DNA from: Streptomyces purpureus
GTDB lineage: Bacteria; Actinomycetota; Actinomycetes; Streptomycetales; Streptomycetaceae
Assembly: GCF_014648195.1 (NCBI RefSeq)
Contig: NZ_BMQQ01000023.1
Location: 18,070 to 82,069 of the forward strand
Direction: 5' to 3'
DNA length: 64,000 nucleotides
The notes below the pieces were generated by a model. The model saw only the letters and a program-made list of their open reading frames with translations. It made no database searches and was not told the origin of the DNA. Shown here one piece after another: positions 55,652-62,551 of this stretch. Position numbers and translations under genes: made by a program. Positions within the stretch are counted from its first letter, which is position 1; every line of letters begins with the position of its first letter.

Positions 55652-56881
55652 TCAGTTCACCGCCGCCGCGGCCTCGTCGCGGTACTGCCGCAGTTCCTGT
55701 TTGGCGATGGCCCGCTTGTGAACCTCGTCGGGACCGTCCGCCAGCCGCAGCGTCCGCAGCTGCGCGTACATCAGCGCCAACGGGAAGTCGTCGGTCACTC
55801 CCGCTCCCCCGTGCACCTGGATCGCGCGGTCGACGATCTTCAGCGCGATGTTCGGGGCGGCCACCTTGATTGCGGCGATCTCGGTGCGCGCTTCCTTGTT
55901 TCCGACCGTGTCCATCAGATACGCGGCCTTGAGCGTGAGCAGGCGGATCATCTCGATGTCGATGCGCGCTTCCGCGATCCAGTCCTGGATGTTGGACCGT
56001 TCGGCGACCGGACTGCCGAAGGTCACCCGTGACTGCGCGCGCCGGCACATCAGCTCCAGCGCCCGCTCGGCCGCACCGATGGCCCGCATGCAGTGGTGGA
56101 TACGACCGGGCCCGAGCCGCGCCTGGCTGATCGCGAAGCCCTCGCCCTCACCCTTGAGCAGGTCCTTGGCCGGCACCCGTACGTCGTGGAAGTCGATTTC
56201 GGCGTGCCCCTCACGGTCCTGGTAGCCGAACACCGGCAGACCGCGCATCACCGTGATCCCGGGGGCGTCGATCGGGACGACCATCATCGACTGCTGCCGG
56301 TGCGGGGCGGCGGTGGGGTCCGTCTTCCCCATGACGATGAGCACCTTGCAGTTGCGGTGCAGGGCGTTGGATGCGAACCACTTGCGGCCGTTGAGTACGT
56401 ACGCGTCGCCGTCGCGCTCCATCCGCAGCTCGATGTTGGTGGCGTCGGAGCTGGCGACACGCGGCTCGGTCATCGCGAAGGCCGATGCCATCGTTCCGTC
56501 GAGGAGCGGCTTGAGGTACTTCTCCTTGTGCTCGTCGCTGCCGAACAGCGTGAGCACCTCCATGTTGCCGGTGTCGGGAGCGTTGCAGTTGCACGCCTCG
56601 GAGGCGATGTGGCTGCGCCCCATGATCTCCGCCAGCGGCGCGTACTCGAGGTTCGTCAGCCCCGGGCCCCACTCCGGGTGCGGGTGGAAGAGGTTCCACA
56701 GTCCGCGCCGGCGCGCCTCCGCCTTGAGTTCCTCGATGATCGGCGGGTGGAAGTGGGGGTCACCCGACGCACGCATCTGCTCGTGGTACACCGCCTCGGC
56801 GGGGTAGACGTGCTCGTCCATGAACTCGAGCAGATCCGCCCGGTACTTCTTGGCGCGGTCCGAGGTATCGAACAGGGACAT
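55652..56881 (-). CDS. Acyl-CoA dehydrogenase (ACAD10/11-like)
   Basis: 409 residues. FAD-dependent acyl-CoA dehydrogenase: the N-terminal helical domain starts SLFDTSDRAKKYRADLLEFM. The middle strand domain has FAMTEPRVASSDATNIELRM and NGRKWFASNALHRNCKVLIV. The C-terminal domain has QARLGPGRIHHCMRAIGAAE and VHGGAGVTDDFPLALMYAQL with RTLRLADGPDEVHKRAIAK. The sequence style matches the ACAD10/11 group, which often pairs with an HAD-type hydrolase, and one is encoded in this cluster. It introduces the first double bond in acyl-CoA oxidation. Second in the operon after an SDR remnant. Confidence 0.93.
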   Translation of the reverse strand: MSLFDTSDRAKKYRADLLEFMDEHVYPAEAVYHEQMRASGDPHFHPPIIEELKAEARRRGLWNLFHPHPEWGPGLTNLEYAPLAEIMGRSHIASEACNCNAPDTGNMEVLTLFGSDEHKEKYLKPLLDGTMASAFAMTEPRVASSDATNIELRMERDGDAYVLNGRKWFASNALHRNCKVLIVMGKTDPTAAPHRQQSMMVVPIDAPGITVMRGLPVFGYQDREGHAEIDFHDVRVPAKDLLKGEGEGFAISQARLGPGRIHHCMRAIGAAERALELMCRRAQSRVTFGSPVAERSNIQDWIAEARIDIEMIRLLTLKAAYLMDTVGNKEARTEIAAIKVAAPNIALKIVDRAIQVHGGAGVTDDFPLALMYAQLRTLRLADGPDEVHKRAIAKQELRQYRDEAAAAVN

Positions 56882-56949
56882 ACGAACTCCTTACGGGGAT
56901 GGAGGGAAATTCGGGGCGGGCGGCGAGGAAGGCTCGCCCGGCGTACCGG

Positions 56950-57293
56950 TCATGGCTGCGCCAGCAGGGCCCTCTGGTAGCGGCGCATCCCGCGCAGGCA
57001 CCGTCCCCGGAGTCCTCTCCGGAGGTCAGCATCCTGGTGTTCACGCCCATCGGGCACAGACAGCTGACCCGGACCCCGCGATCGCCGTACGTGACGCTCA
57101 GCCATTCCGCGAAGGCGACGGCCGCGTGCTTGGTGACGGCGTACGTGGCGGAGCCGATCTGGGTGAGCAGGCCGGCCGCCGAGGCGGTGCTGACGAAGTA
57201 GCCCTCACCCCGCTCGGCCCACCGCGTCACCAGCAGCCTCGCCGCACGGATGTGGGCCCGCAGGTTCACGTCGATCGCAACCCTCTCCGTTGA
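56950..57293 (-). pseudogene. SDR remnant, truncated at its start and internally deleted
   Basis: The minus strand reads ERVAIDVNLRAHIRAARLLV, then YFVSTASAAGLLTQIGSATY, AVTKHAAVAFAEWLSVTYGD and VSCLCPMGVNTRMLTSGEDS: the second half of an SDR with its catalytic Ser, Tyr and Lys. The nucleotide-binding half is missing. After GEDSGDG the sequence jumps to another frame reading CLRGMRRYQRALLAQP and a stop at 56950, the normal SDR end, so about 60 residues are deleted. It is first in the acyl-CoA dehydrogenase operon, directly behind promoter/operator site A. Confidence 0.75.
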
Positions 57294-57316
57294 CGGGGCG
57301 TGCTGTGCGTTCCACC

Positions 57317-57346
57317 TGTATAGTTGAATCCGACGTCAAGTTCAAT
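57317..57346 (-). promoter_or_regulatory. Promoter/operator site A of the acyl-CoA dehydrogenase operon
   Basis: On the minus strand, -35 TTGAAC (57345-57340), a 17-base spacer and -10 TATACA (57322-57317). The near-palindrome GTTGAA-N12-TTCAAT (57323-57346) covers the whole promoter, so a bound TetR-type repressor would block polymerase. Two closely related sites (B and C) lie before tetR and thiolase. Start of transcription is predicted near 57310, ahead of the SDR remnant and the dehydrogenase. Confidence 0.75.
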
Positions 57347-57373
57347 AGCTGCTTGCGCGGAAGCACAAGAGAA

Positions 57374-57402
57374 AGCCGCTCAACCCCAGGGGTTGAGCGG
57401 CT
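57374..57402 (-). terminator. Intrinsic terminator of the tetR gene
   Basis: A perfect 14-base inverted repeat (AGCCGCTCAACCCC, 57374-57387, against 57389-57402), 14 bases after the tetR stop. On the minus strand it is followed by TTTCTCTT, so it looks like a true intrinsic terminator. It shields site A, about 30 bases further on. Confidence 0.88.
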
Positions 57403-57416
57403 ACGAGGCAGGCGGA

Positions 57417-58109
57417 TCAGTGGTGGCCGGGGAACCGCAGGGCGTTCGCCCAGAGCCGGGTGACCGTGGACACGAGTTCCTCGAAGTCCACCGGCACATC
57501 TCCCTCTTGCTCTTCACTGAGTACGAAGGCGTTGTAAGCCATGACGCTGACCATGCCGGACAGTGCACGGGACGCCATCATCGGATCGACCTCCCGATCT
57601 GCGACGCCCCGCGCCTGCAGATCGACGATGCCACGGGCATTGCGGCGGATGAACGCGTCCCCGCGCCGCCTTCGGAACTCACGGAACTCCGGCTCCACCT
57701 GTGCGACCTGCTCGAGCAGTGCCATCAGCTTCGCGTTCCGCTTGTATGCCGCGAGATACGCGCGGTTGCTCGCCTCGAGCACCGCATAGGGATCGTCGGT
57801 GCCCTGCACCCGGCCCATGCCGGGGTGCATCATGTCCTCCTGCGCCTCCAGGAGGACGGCGGCAAGCACCTCTTCCTTGTTGGAGAAGTACGTGTAGAAG
57901 GATCCCGCCGCGCATCGCGCCTCTTTGGTGATGTCGGTGAGGCGGGTGTCGAGGTAGCCGTCCCGTTCGAACACCTTCCGCGCGGCCTTCACCAACGCGG
58001 CCCGTGTCCGCGCCCCGCGCTGTGTCGTAGGCGGCTCGCGCAGCTGCGAGAAGGGCGCCACAGGCGGTGCGGTCTCGCTGTCGGTCTCCTCGGGCGCAGT
58101 GGTGTCCAT
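57417..58109 (-). CDS. TetR-family regulator of the acyl-CoA cluster (FadR-like)
   Basis: 230 residues from ATG 58109. After a Thr/Pro/Glu-rich start of 30 residues comes the TetR helix-turn-helix: RGARTRAALVKAARKVFERD, GYLDTRLTDITKEARCAAGS, FYTYFSNKEEVLAAVLLEAQ. The ligand domain (to residue 230) is helical, with LMALLEQVAQVEPEFREFRR. The ATG lies six bases after a -10 element and has no ribosome site, so the mRNA is probably leaderless. Operator site B overlaps its promoter, which implies self-repression. Sites A and C before the two enzyme operons suggest it controls the pathway, with an acyl-CoA as likely ligand (inference). Confidence 0.9.
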   Translation of the reverse strand: MDTTAPEETDSETAPPVAPFSQLREPPTTQRGARTRAALVKAARKVFERDGYLDTRLTDITKEARCAAGSFYTYFSNKEEVLAAVLLEAQEDMMHPGMGRVQGTDDPYAVLEASNRAYLAAYKRNAKLMALLEQVAQVEPEFREFRRRRGDAFIRRNARGIVDLQARGVADREVDPMMASRALSGMVSVMAYNAFVLSEEQEGDVPVDFEELVSTVTRLWANALRFPGHH

Positions 58110-58115
58110 CCCCGG

Positions 58116-58145
58116 ACCATACTTGAATCCGACGCCATAGTCATA
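58116..58145 (-). promoter_or_regulatory. Promoter/operator site B of tetR (predicted leaderless start)
   Basis: On the minus strand the -10 TATGGT (58121-58116) is followed by CCGGGG and then the tetR ATG, so transcription should start at the ATG itself. Upstream, GGCGTCGGATTCAAG matches the core of sites A and C. The -35 region (ATGACT with a 17-base spacer) is weak, and the left half of the palindrome is degenerate. Confidence 0.65.
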
Positions 58146-58191
58146 AACCCAAGGAGCCGGCTGGGCCGGTTGATGTCCCGGTCTCCGAGGT

Positions 58192-59718
58192 TCAGCGGGG
58201 ACGGACGGCAACATCGCCGGGCGCAGTGTCGCGGGTCAGAGCGCCACGGTCGATGGACCGCTTGAGGATCTTCCCCGTCGGGCCCTTGGGCAGTGCGTCG
58301 ACGAACCGGACGATGCGCGGGATCTTGTAGGCGGACAGCCGCTCCCGTGCCCAGCTCGACACCTCGGCGGCACCGAGTTCCGAACCGGGCCGGGCGGCGA
58401 TGAGCGCGGCGACCTCCTCGCCGTAGTGGTCGTCGGGAACGCCGATGACGGCTGCCTCGACGATGTCGGGATGCTCGTAGAGCACTTCCTCGACCTCACC
58501 GGGGTAGACGTTGTAGCCGCCGCGGATGATCAGGTCCTTGACCCGGTCGACGATGCGCAGGTCGCCGTCCGTGTCGGTCTCGCCGAGGTCGCCGGTCCGG
58601 AACCAGCCGTCGGGTGAGATCGCCGCGGCGGTGTCCGCGGGGCGGTTCCAGTAGCCGCTCATCACCGTGGGCCCCTTGATGTGGACCTCTCCGACGGTGC
58701 CCGGCGGGCACTCGTTGCCGTCGCTGTCACGCACCTGGACCTGCAGTCCCGGGACCGCCCTGCCGGTGTACCCGGTCTTGCCGCCGCGGTCGTCGTCGTT
58801 GAAGGTGCCGAACGCGGTGGTCTCGGTGAGCCCGTACCCTTCGAGGATGGTGCAGCCGAACCGGGCCTCGAAGGCCCGGGCGACCTCCCCGGGCAGCGAG
58901 GCACCGCCGGAGACGGCGACACGAAGCTGGGTGAAGGCCGCCGGGTCCGCATCGCCCGCCGCGTGCAGCATCGCGTTCCACATGGTCGGTACGCCGGCCA
59001 TGATGGTGAGCCGGTCGCGGCGCAGCATCTCCAGCATCGACGCGGGGTCGAACCGGGCGAGCAACGACATCGAGGCGCCCGCGGTCAGGCTCGCCATCAG
59101 GACCGATGCCTGGCCGAACACATGGAACAGCGGGAGTCCGGTGCCGATGCGGTCGGCGCTCGAGGCGCGGCTGCACGCGGCGCCGATCTCCCCGGCAGAG
59201 AGCAGGTTGCCGACCGTGAGTTGGGCTCCCTTCGGCCGCCCTGTGGTGCCCGACGTGTACGGGATGGCCGCCGTCTCGTCACGGTCCCGGTCGACGACGT
59301 CGGCGGGGGTCGCTCCGGTGACCGACGCTCCCGGGGACAGCGGCCGGAACGGCACCTTGAGCGCCGCGGCCGCCTCGGCGACGCCTGGACCTAGCGCCTG
59401 CCAGGCGATCGCCAATGAGCACCCGGCATCGCCGAGGACGTACTCGACCTCGGCCCGGGTGACCATCGTGTTGACCGGCACCACGACGCAGCCCGCGGCC
59501 TGAATACCGAGGTAAGCCACCACGAACTCGGGCACCGACGGCGCCGCGAGCAGCACCCGGTCCCCGGGGGACAGTCCTGCGGCGGCCAAAGCCCCCGCGT
59601 ACCGTGTGCTCGCGTCGCGCAGTTGAAGGTAGGTCCACTGGTCCGCGTCGCCGCGCAGTGCGATGTTGCCTGGGGTTTCGGCCGCGTGGCGGCACACAGG
59701 GTCGAGAACGCCGGTCAT
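58192..59718 (-). CDS. Acyl-CoA synthetase (AMP-forming)
   Basis: 508 residues. Adenylate-forming enzyme activating a carboxylic acid to its CoA thioester: P-loop ETAAIPYTSGTTGRPKGAQL, GYGLTETTAFGTFN (A5), GEVHIKGPTVMSGYWNRP, GWFRTGDLGETDTDGDLRIV (A7), DRVKDLIIRGGYNVYPGEVE (A8) and the catalytic Lys in PKGPTGKILKRS (A10). Medium- or long-chain fatty or aromatic acids are possible substrates. It lies on the same strand as thiolase and HAD genes, 141 bases after the latter, and upstream of tetR. Supplies substrate for the acyl-CoA dehydrogenase. Confidence 0.92.
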   Translation of the reverse strand: MTGVLDPVCRHAAETPGNIALRGDADQWTYLQLRDASTRYAGALAAAGLSPGDRVLLAAPSVPEFVVAYLGIQAAGCVVVPVNTMVTRAEVEYVLGDAGCSLAIAWQALGPGVAEAAAALKVPFRPLSPGASVTGATPADVVDRDRDETAAIPYTSGTTGRPKGAQLTVGNLLSAGEIGAACSRASSADRIGTGLPLFHVFGQASVLMASLTAGASMSLLARFDPASMLEMLRRDRLTIMAGVPTMWNAMLHAAGDADPAAFTQLRVAVSGGASLPGEVARAFEARFGCTILEGYGLTETTAFGTFNDDDRGGKTGYTGRAVPGLQVQVRDSDGNECPPGTVGEVHIKGPTVMSGYWNRPADTAAAISPDGWFRTGDLGETDTDGDLRIVDRVKDLIIRGGYNVYPGEVEEVLYEHPDIVEAAVIGVPDDHYGEEVAALIAARPGSELGAAEVSSWARERLSAYKIPRIVRFVDALPKGPTGKILKRSIDRGALTRDTAPGDVAVRPR

Positions 59719-59859
59719 GGTTGGTGCCTTCCGGGATGTGAGCAGGTGACGGCGCGGGGCTCACCGCGACGATCGGTTGGTTGGCCCGGCCTGCGCCTCA
59801 AGTCCTCAGCCGGTGTGGCGGGATGACCGACACCGCGCTGTACCCGATCCGTCGATCGG

Positions 59860-60504
59860 TCAGGTGGTGATACGGAAGCGTTCGGCGAGTTGGCGGCGGG
59901 TGTCGGCGGCACTGGTGTGCAGCACGCCCTCGATTCCGATCCGCGCCGCTCCGTCGAGGTTCTGCTGCAGGTCGTCGATCATGACTGCCTCCTCGGGGTC
60001 GATGCCGAGGCGTTCACATGCGATCGCGTAGATCCGGCGGGAAGGCTTGCGGATCCCGACCTCGGAGGAGATGACGACCACATCGGCGACAGCGGCGAGG
60101 TCGACGCCGTCATAGGTCCCGGTTCCGAACGCATTGGAAACGAGCGCCACGGGACAGCCGGCGGCGCGAAGCTCACCGAGCAGCGCGAGCGTGTCCGGAT
60201 CGATCGACAGTCCCGCTTGCATCCGGGCCATGAGCCCCTCTGCCGGTACGTCGGTGCCGTGGGCGCGGAGGCGCTCGGCGAATCCGCGTTCGAAGGCTTC
60301 GGCGTCGATACGGCCGCACTCGTGGTCGGCCAGGAGGGTGCGTGAGGGCTGGTCCTGGGCGAGGAGCTCCAGCGGCAGGCGTGGGTCGCCGCCGAGCGAG
60401 GCGCCGAAGTCGGTGAAGGCCCGCAGCACACTGGAGGTGATGACCCCGCCGAAGTCCACCAGGACCGCGGTTCGGTCCTTCTCCTTCTTCCTCACCGTCT
60501 CCAT
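59860..60504 (-). CDS. HAD-family hydrolase (ACAD10/epoxide-hydrolase N-domain type)
   Basis: 214 residues from ATG 60504, overlapping the thiolase stop (ATGA). HAD motif I is TAVLVDFGGVITSSV (Asp-x-Gly-Gly, with no second Asp, as in the HAD domains of ACAD10 and soluble epoxide hydrolase). Motif II is ALVSNAFG; motif III is VVISSEVGIRKPSRRIYAIA with Lys; motif IV is PEEAVMIDDLQQNLDGA. Loss of the second Asp suggests weak or no phosphatase activity, or a different substrate. Coupling to thiolase, with an ACAD10-like dehydrogenase nearby, suggests a role in 4-hydroxy-acid or unusual acyl-CoA breakdown (inference). Confidence 0.88.
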   Translation of the reverse strand: METVRKKEKDRTAVLVDFGGVITSSVLRAFTDFGASLGGDPRLPLELLAQDQPSRTLLADHECGRIDAEAFERGFAERLRAHGTDVPAEGLMARMQAGLSIDPDTLALLGELRAAGCPVALVSNAFGTGTYDGVDLAAVADVVVISSEVGIRKPSRRIYAIACERLGIDPEEAVMIDDLQQNLDGAARIGIEGVLHTSAADTRRQLAERFRITT

Positions 60505-61703
60505 CAGACGACCTCGAAGAGTCCGGCCGCGCCCATTCCGCCGCCGACACACATCGAGATCACCACGTACCGGACCCCTCGGCGCTTGCCCTCGATCAGG
60601 GCGTGCCCCACCAGGCGGGCACCGGTCATGCCGTACGGATGGCCGACCGAGATCGCACCACCGTCGACGTTGAACCGCTCCGGGTCGATGTGCAGTTCAT
60701 CGCGGCAGTACAGCGCCTGGGAAGCGAACGCCTCGTTGAGTTCCCACAGGCCGATGTCGTCGATGGTGAGATTGTGCTGCTTCAGCAGCTTCGGAATGGC
60801 CAACACCGGGCCGATGCCCATCTCGTCCGGCGCGCAACCGGCAACGGTCAGGCCCCGGTAGACACCCAGCGGTTCCAGACCGCGACGCTCGGCCTCCTTC
60901 GACTCCATCAACACCGAGGCCGAAGCCCCGTCCGACAACTGCGAGGAGTTGCCCGCCGTCACACTGGAACGCGCGCTCACCTGGCCGTCGGGCAGCACCG
61001 TCGTCAGCCCTGCCAGGCCTTCGAGCGTCGTCGATGCGCGGTTGCCCTCGTCCCGGGTCAGGGTGACCTCCTCGTCCCGCACCTCCCGGGACTGCTTGTC
61101 CAGGACCTTCTTGACGCTGCTGAGCGCGACGATCTCCTGATCGAACCGGCCGGCCTCCTGCGCCGCCGCCGTGCGCTGCTGCGACACGAGCGCGAACTCG
61201 TCCTGGCGTTCCCGGCTCACGCCGTAGCGTTCGGCGACGATCTCCGCCGTCTGCAGCATCGGCATGTAGATACCCGGCTTGTGCTCGACCAGCCAGGGAT
61301 CCGTCATGCGGTGGGTGTTCATGTGGTCGTTCTGCACGAGAGAGATCGACTCGACACCGCCGCCGACAGCGACCTGCATGCCGTCCGCGACGATCTGCTT
61401 GGCGGCCGTCGCAATGGCCATCAGGCCCGACGAGCACTGCCGGTCGATCGTCATCCCCGACACGACGTCCGGAAGCCCGGCACGCAGAGCGACCTGGCGA
61501 GCCACGTTGAAACCGGAGGACCCCTGCTGCACGGCACAGCCGAAGATGACGTCCTCGACCTCGCCTCCCTCGAGCCCGGCGCGCTGCACCGCGTGCGAGA
61601 GGGCATGGGCGGCGAGTTCCTGCGCCTGCGTGTCGTTGAACGCGCCGCGGTAAGCCTTTCCGATCGGGGTCCGTGCCGTCGAAACGATGACTGCTTCCCT
61701 CAT
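60504..61703 (-). CDS. Acetyl-CoA C-acyltransferase (thiolase)
   Basis: 399 residues from ATG 61703. Thiolase fold with all catalytic residues: nucleophilic Cys in MTIDRQCSSGLMAIATA (near residue 88), His in GGAISVGHPYGMTGARLVGH, second Cys in VVISMCVGGGMGAAGLFEVV, and NEAFASQALY. The start REAVIVSTARTPIGKAYRGA is typical. It cleaves 3-ketoacyl-CoA to acetyl-CoA. First gene of the operon behind promoter/operator site C, with a leader of about 140 bases. Confidence 0.95.
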   Translation of the reverse strand: MREAVIVSTARTPIGKAYRGAFNDTQAQELAAHALSHAVQRAGLEGGEVEDVIFGCAVQQGSSGFNVARQVALRAGLPDVVSGMTIDRQCSSGLMAIATAAKQIVADGMQVAVGGGVESISLVQNDHMNTHRMTDPWLVEHKPGIYMPMLQTAEIVAERYGVSRERQDEFALVSQQRTAAAQEAGRFDQEIVALSSVKKVLDKQSREVRDEEVTLTRDEGNRASTTLEGLAGLTTVLPDGQVSARSSVTAGNSSQLSDGASASVLMESKEAERRGLEPLGVYRGLTVAGCAPDEMGIGPVLAIPKLLKQHNLTIDDIGLWELNEAFASQALYCRDELHIDPERFNVDGGAISVGHPYGMTGARLVGHALIEGKRRGVRYVVISMCVGGGMGAAGLFEVV

Positions 61704-61852
61704 GTCACCCACTGCTTCCTGTTGATGGTGCCGTACGACAACTGACGCGCCGTAACTGCTCCTTGACCGCCTGGACCGCTTGAACCTCTTGCTTCGCCGA
61801 CCGATGACATGAGCCATGACCGCAGAAGGTGACGCAAGCCGGTCTCCGGCTC

Positions 61853-61882
61853 GTTATAGTTGAATTCGGCGTCATGTTCAAC
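61853..61882 (-). promoter_or_regulatory. Promoter/operator site C of the thiolase operon
   Basis: On the minus strand, -35 TTGAAC (61881-61876), a 17-base spacer and -10 TATAAC (61858-61853). The exact palindrome GTTGAA-N12-TTCAAC (61859-61882) covers the promoter, with the same spacing as site A. Predicted transcription start is near 61846. Confidence 0.75.
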
Positions 61883-61933
61883 CATGGCAATCTGCGCTCA
61901 TGACTTGACAGCGCCGCCCGCCGACTGGAAGCT

Positions 61934-61947
61934 ACCGACCAGTCGGT
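61934..61947. promoter_or_regulatory. TetR-type palindrome ACCGAC-CA-GTCGGT
   Basis: A perfect 6+2+6 palindrome, different from sites A-C, of the ACCGACCNGTCGGT kind bound by many actinobacterial TetR repressors. It lies 16 bases upstream of the start of the alpha/beta-hydrolase remnant, whose expression it presumably controlled. No second intact TetR gene is adjacent, so its regulator may be lost or elsewhere. Confidence 0.6.
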
Positions 61948-61962
61948 TTGAATGGGGAGGCC

Positions 61963-62150
61963 GTGGCCGAGCTGAGGATCTCCACCGGTGCGGGCATGCC
62001 CGACGCGATCGCGGCGGGTCCGCCCGAGGGCCGCCCGGCGCTGCTGCACGGCTTCCCGCCAGACGGGGCTGGTGTGGCAACGGCAGATCCCTGCGTTGGC
62101 CGCGCAGGGCTGCCGAGTGGTGGCACCGACCTCCCGGCCCTTCCCGCCTA
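61963..62150 (+). pseudogene. N-terminal remnant of an alpha/beta hydrolase
   Basis: GTG 61963 follows GGGGAGG and reads VAELRISTGAGMPDAIAAGP, then PEGRPALLHGFP. After a frame change near 62060 it continues as QTGLVWQRQIPALAAQGCRV and VAPTSRPFPP. Joined, this matches the start of an epoxide-hydrolase-like alpha/beta hydrolase (HGFP oxyanion region). The nucleophile elbow and the rest are missing after about 62150. Confidence 0.68.
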
Positions 62151-62551
62151 CGCCACCCTGGGTGACAGCGACTGCGAACGTCTCGCCGAACTCGCCGGGC
62201 CCGTTCGGCCGCGCTGTCGTCGAAGCCGGCCTCATCAAGCTCGGCTGACCGGACACGGACCATGACCAGCCGGCGAGCAGATGAGCGCTGCCGACGTCGT
62301 CGAGGTCGGCCATGACGCCGAGTCCAGCCTCGTGGACGTGGCCGATGACCGGCATCATCACAGCGATCACGACTCCCTGCGTGGCTGCTCAACACACGGC
62401 CACGTAGCGGAAGATCAGCGAGGTGGAGTCCCGGGAGACCCATCAGAAGGACACGGCAGACCGTACGCAGCTCTAGCGCGCCGTCACCTCAGCGGGTCTC
62501 ATCGGGAACGACTGACCTCGCCTCGACGAGTCGCATGCAAGGATGCTGCCC
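62151..62551. other. About 400 bases without a recognisable gene
   Basis: Between the hydrolase remnant and the membrane spermidine-synthase-like gene. Short frames exist on both strands but none has family-like sequence, a ribosome site or a plausible length. It may be further debris of lost genes. The last 60 bases include the AAGGA ribosome site of the next gene. Confidence 0.5.

Noticed and set aside
59844..59859. Small hairpin CCGATC-CGTC-GATCGG after the HAD gene
   Set aside because: A six-base stem directly at the stop is too weak to call a terminator.
61700..61885. 61-codon minus frame before thiolase
   Set aside because: Its ATG lies upstream of the predicted transcription start, and the frame runs through promoter site C.
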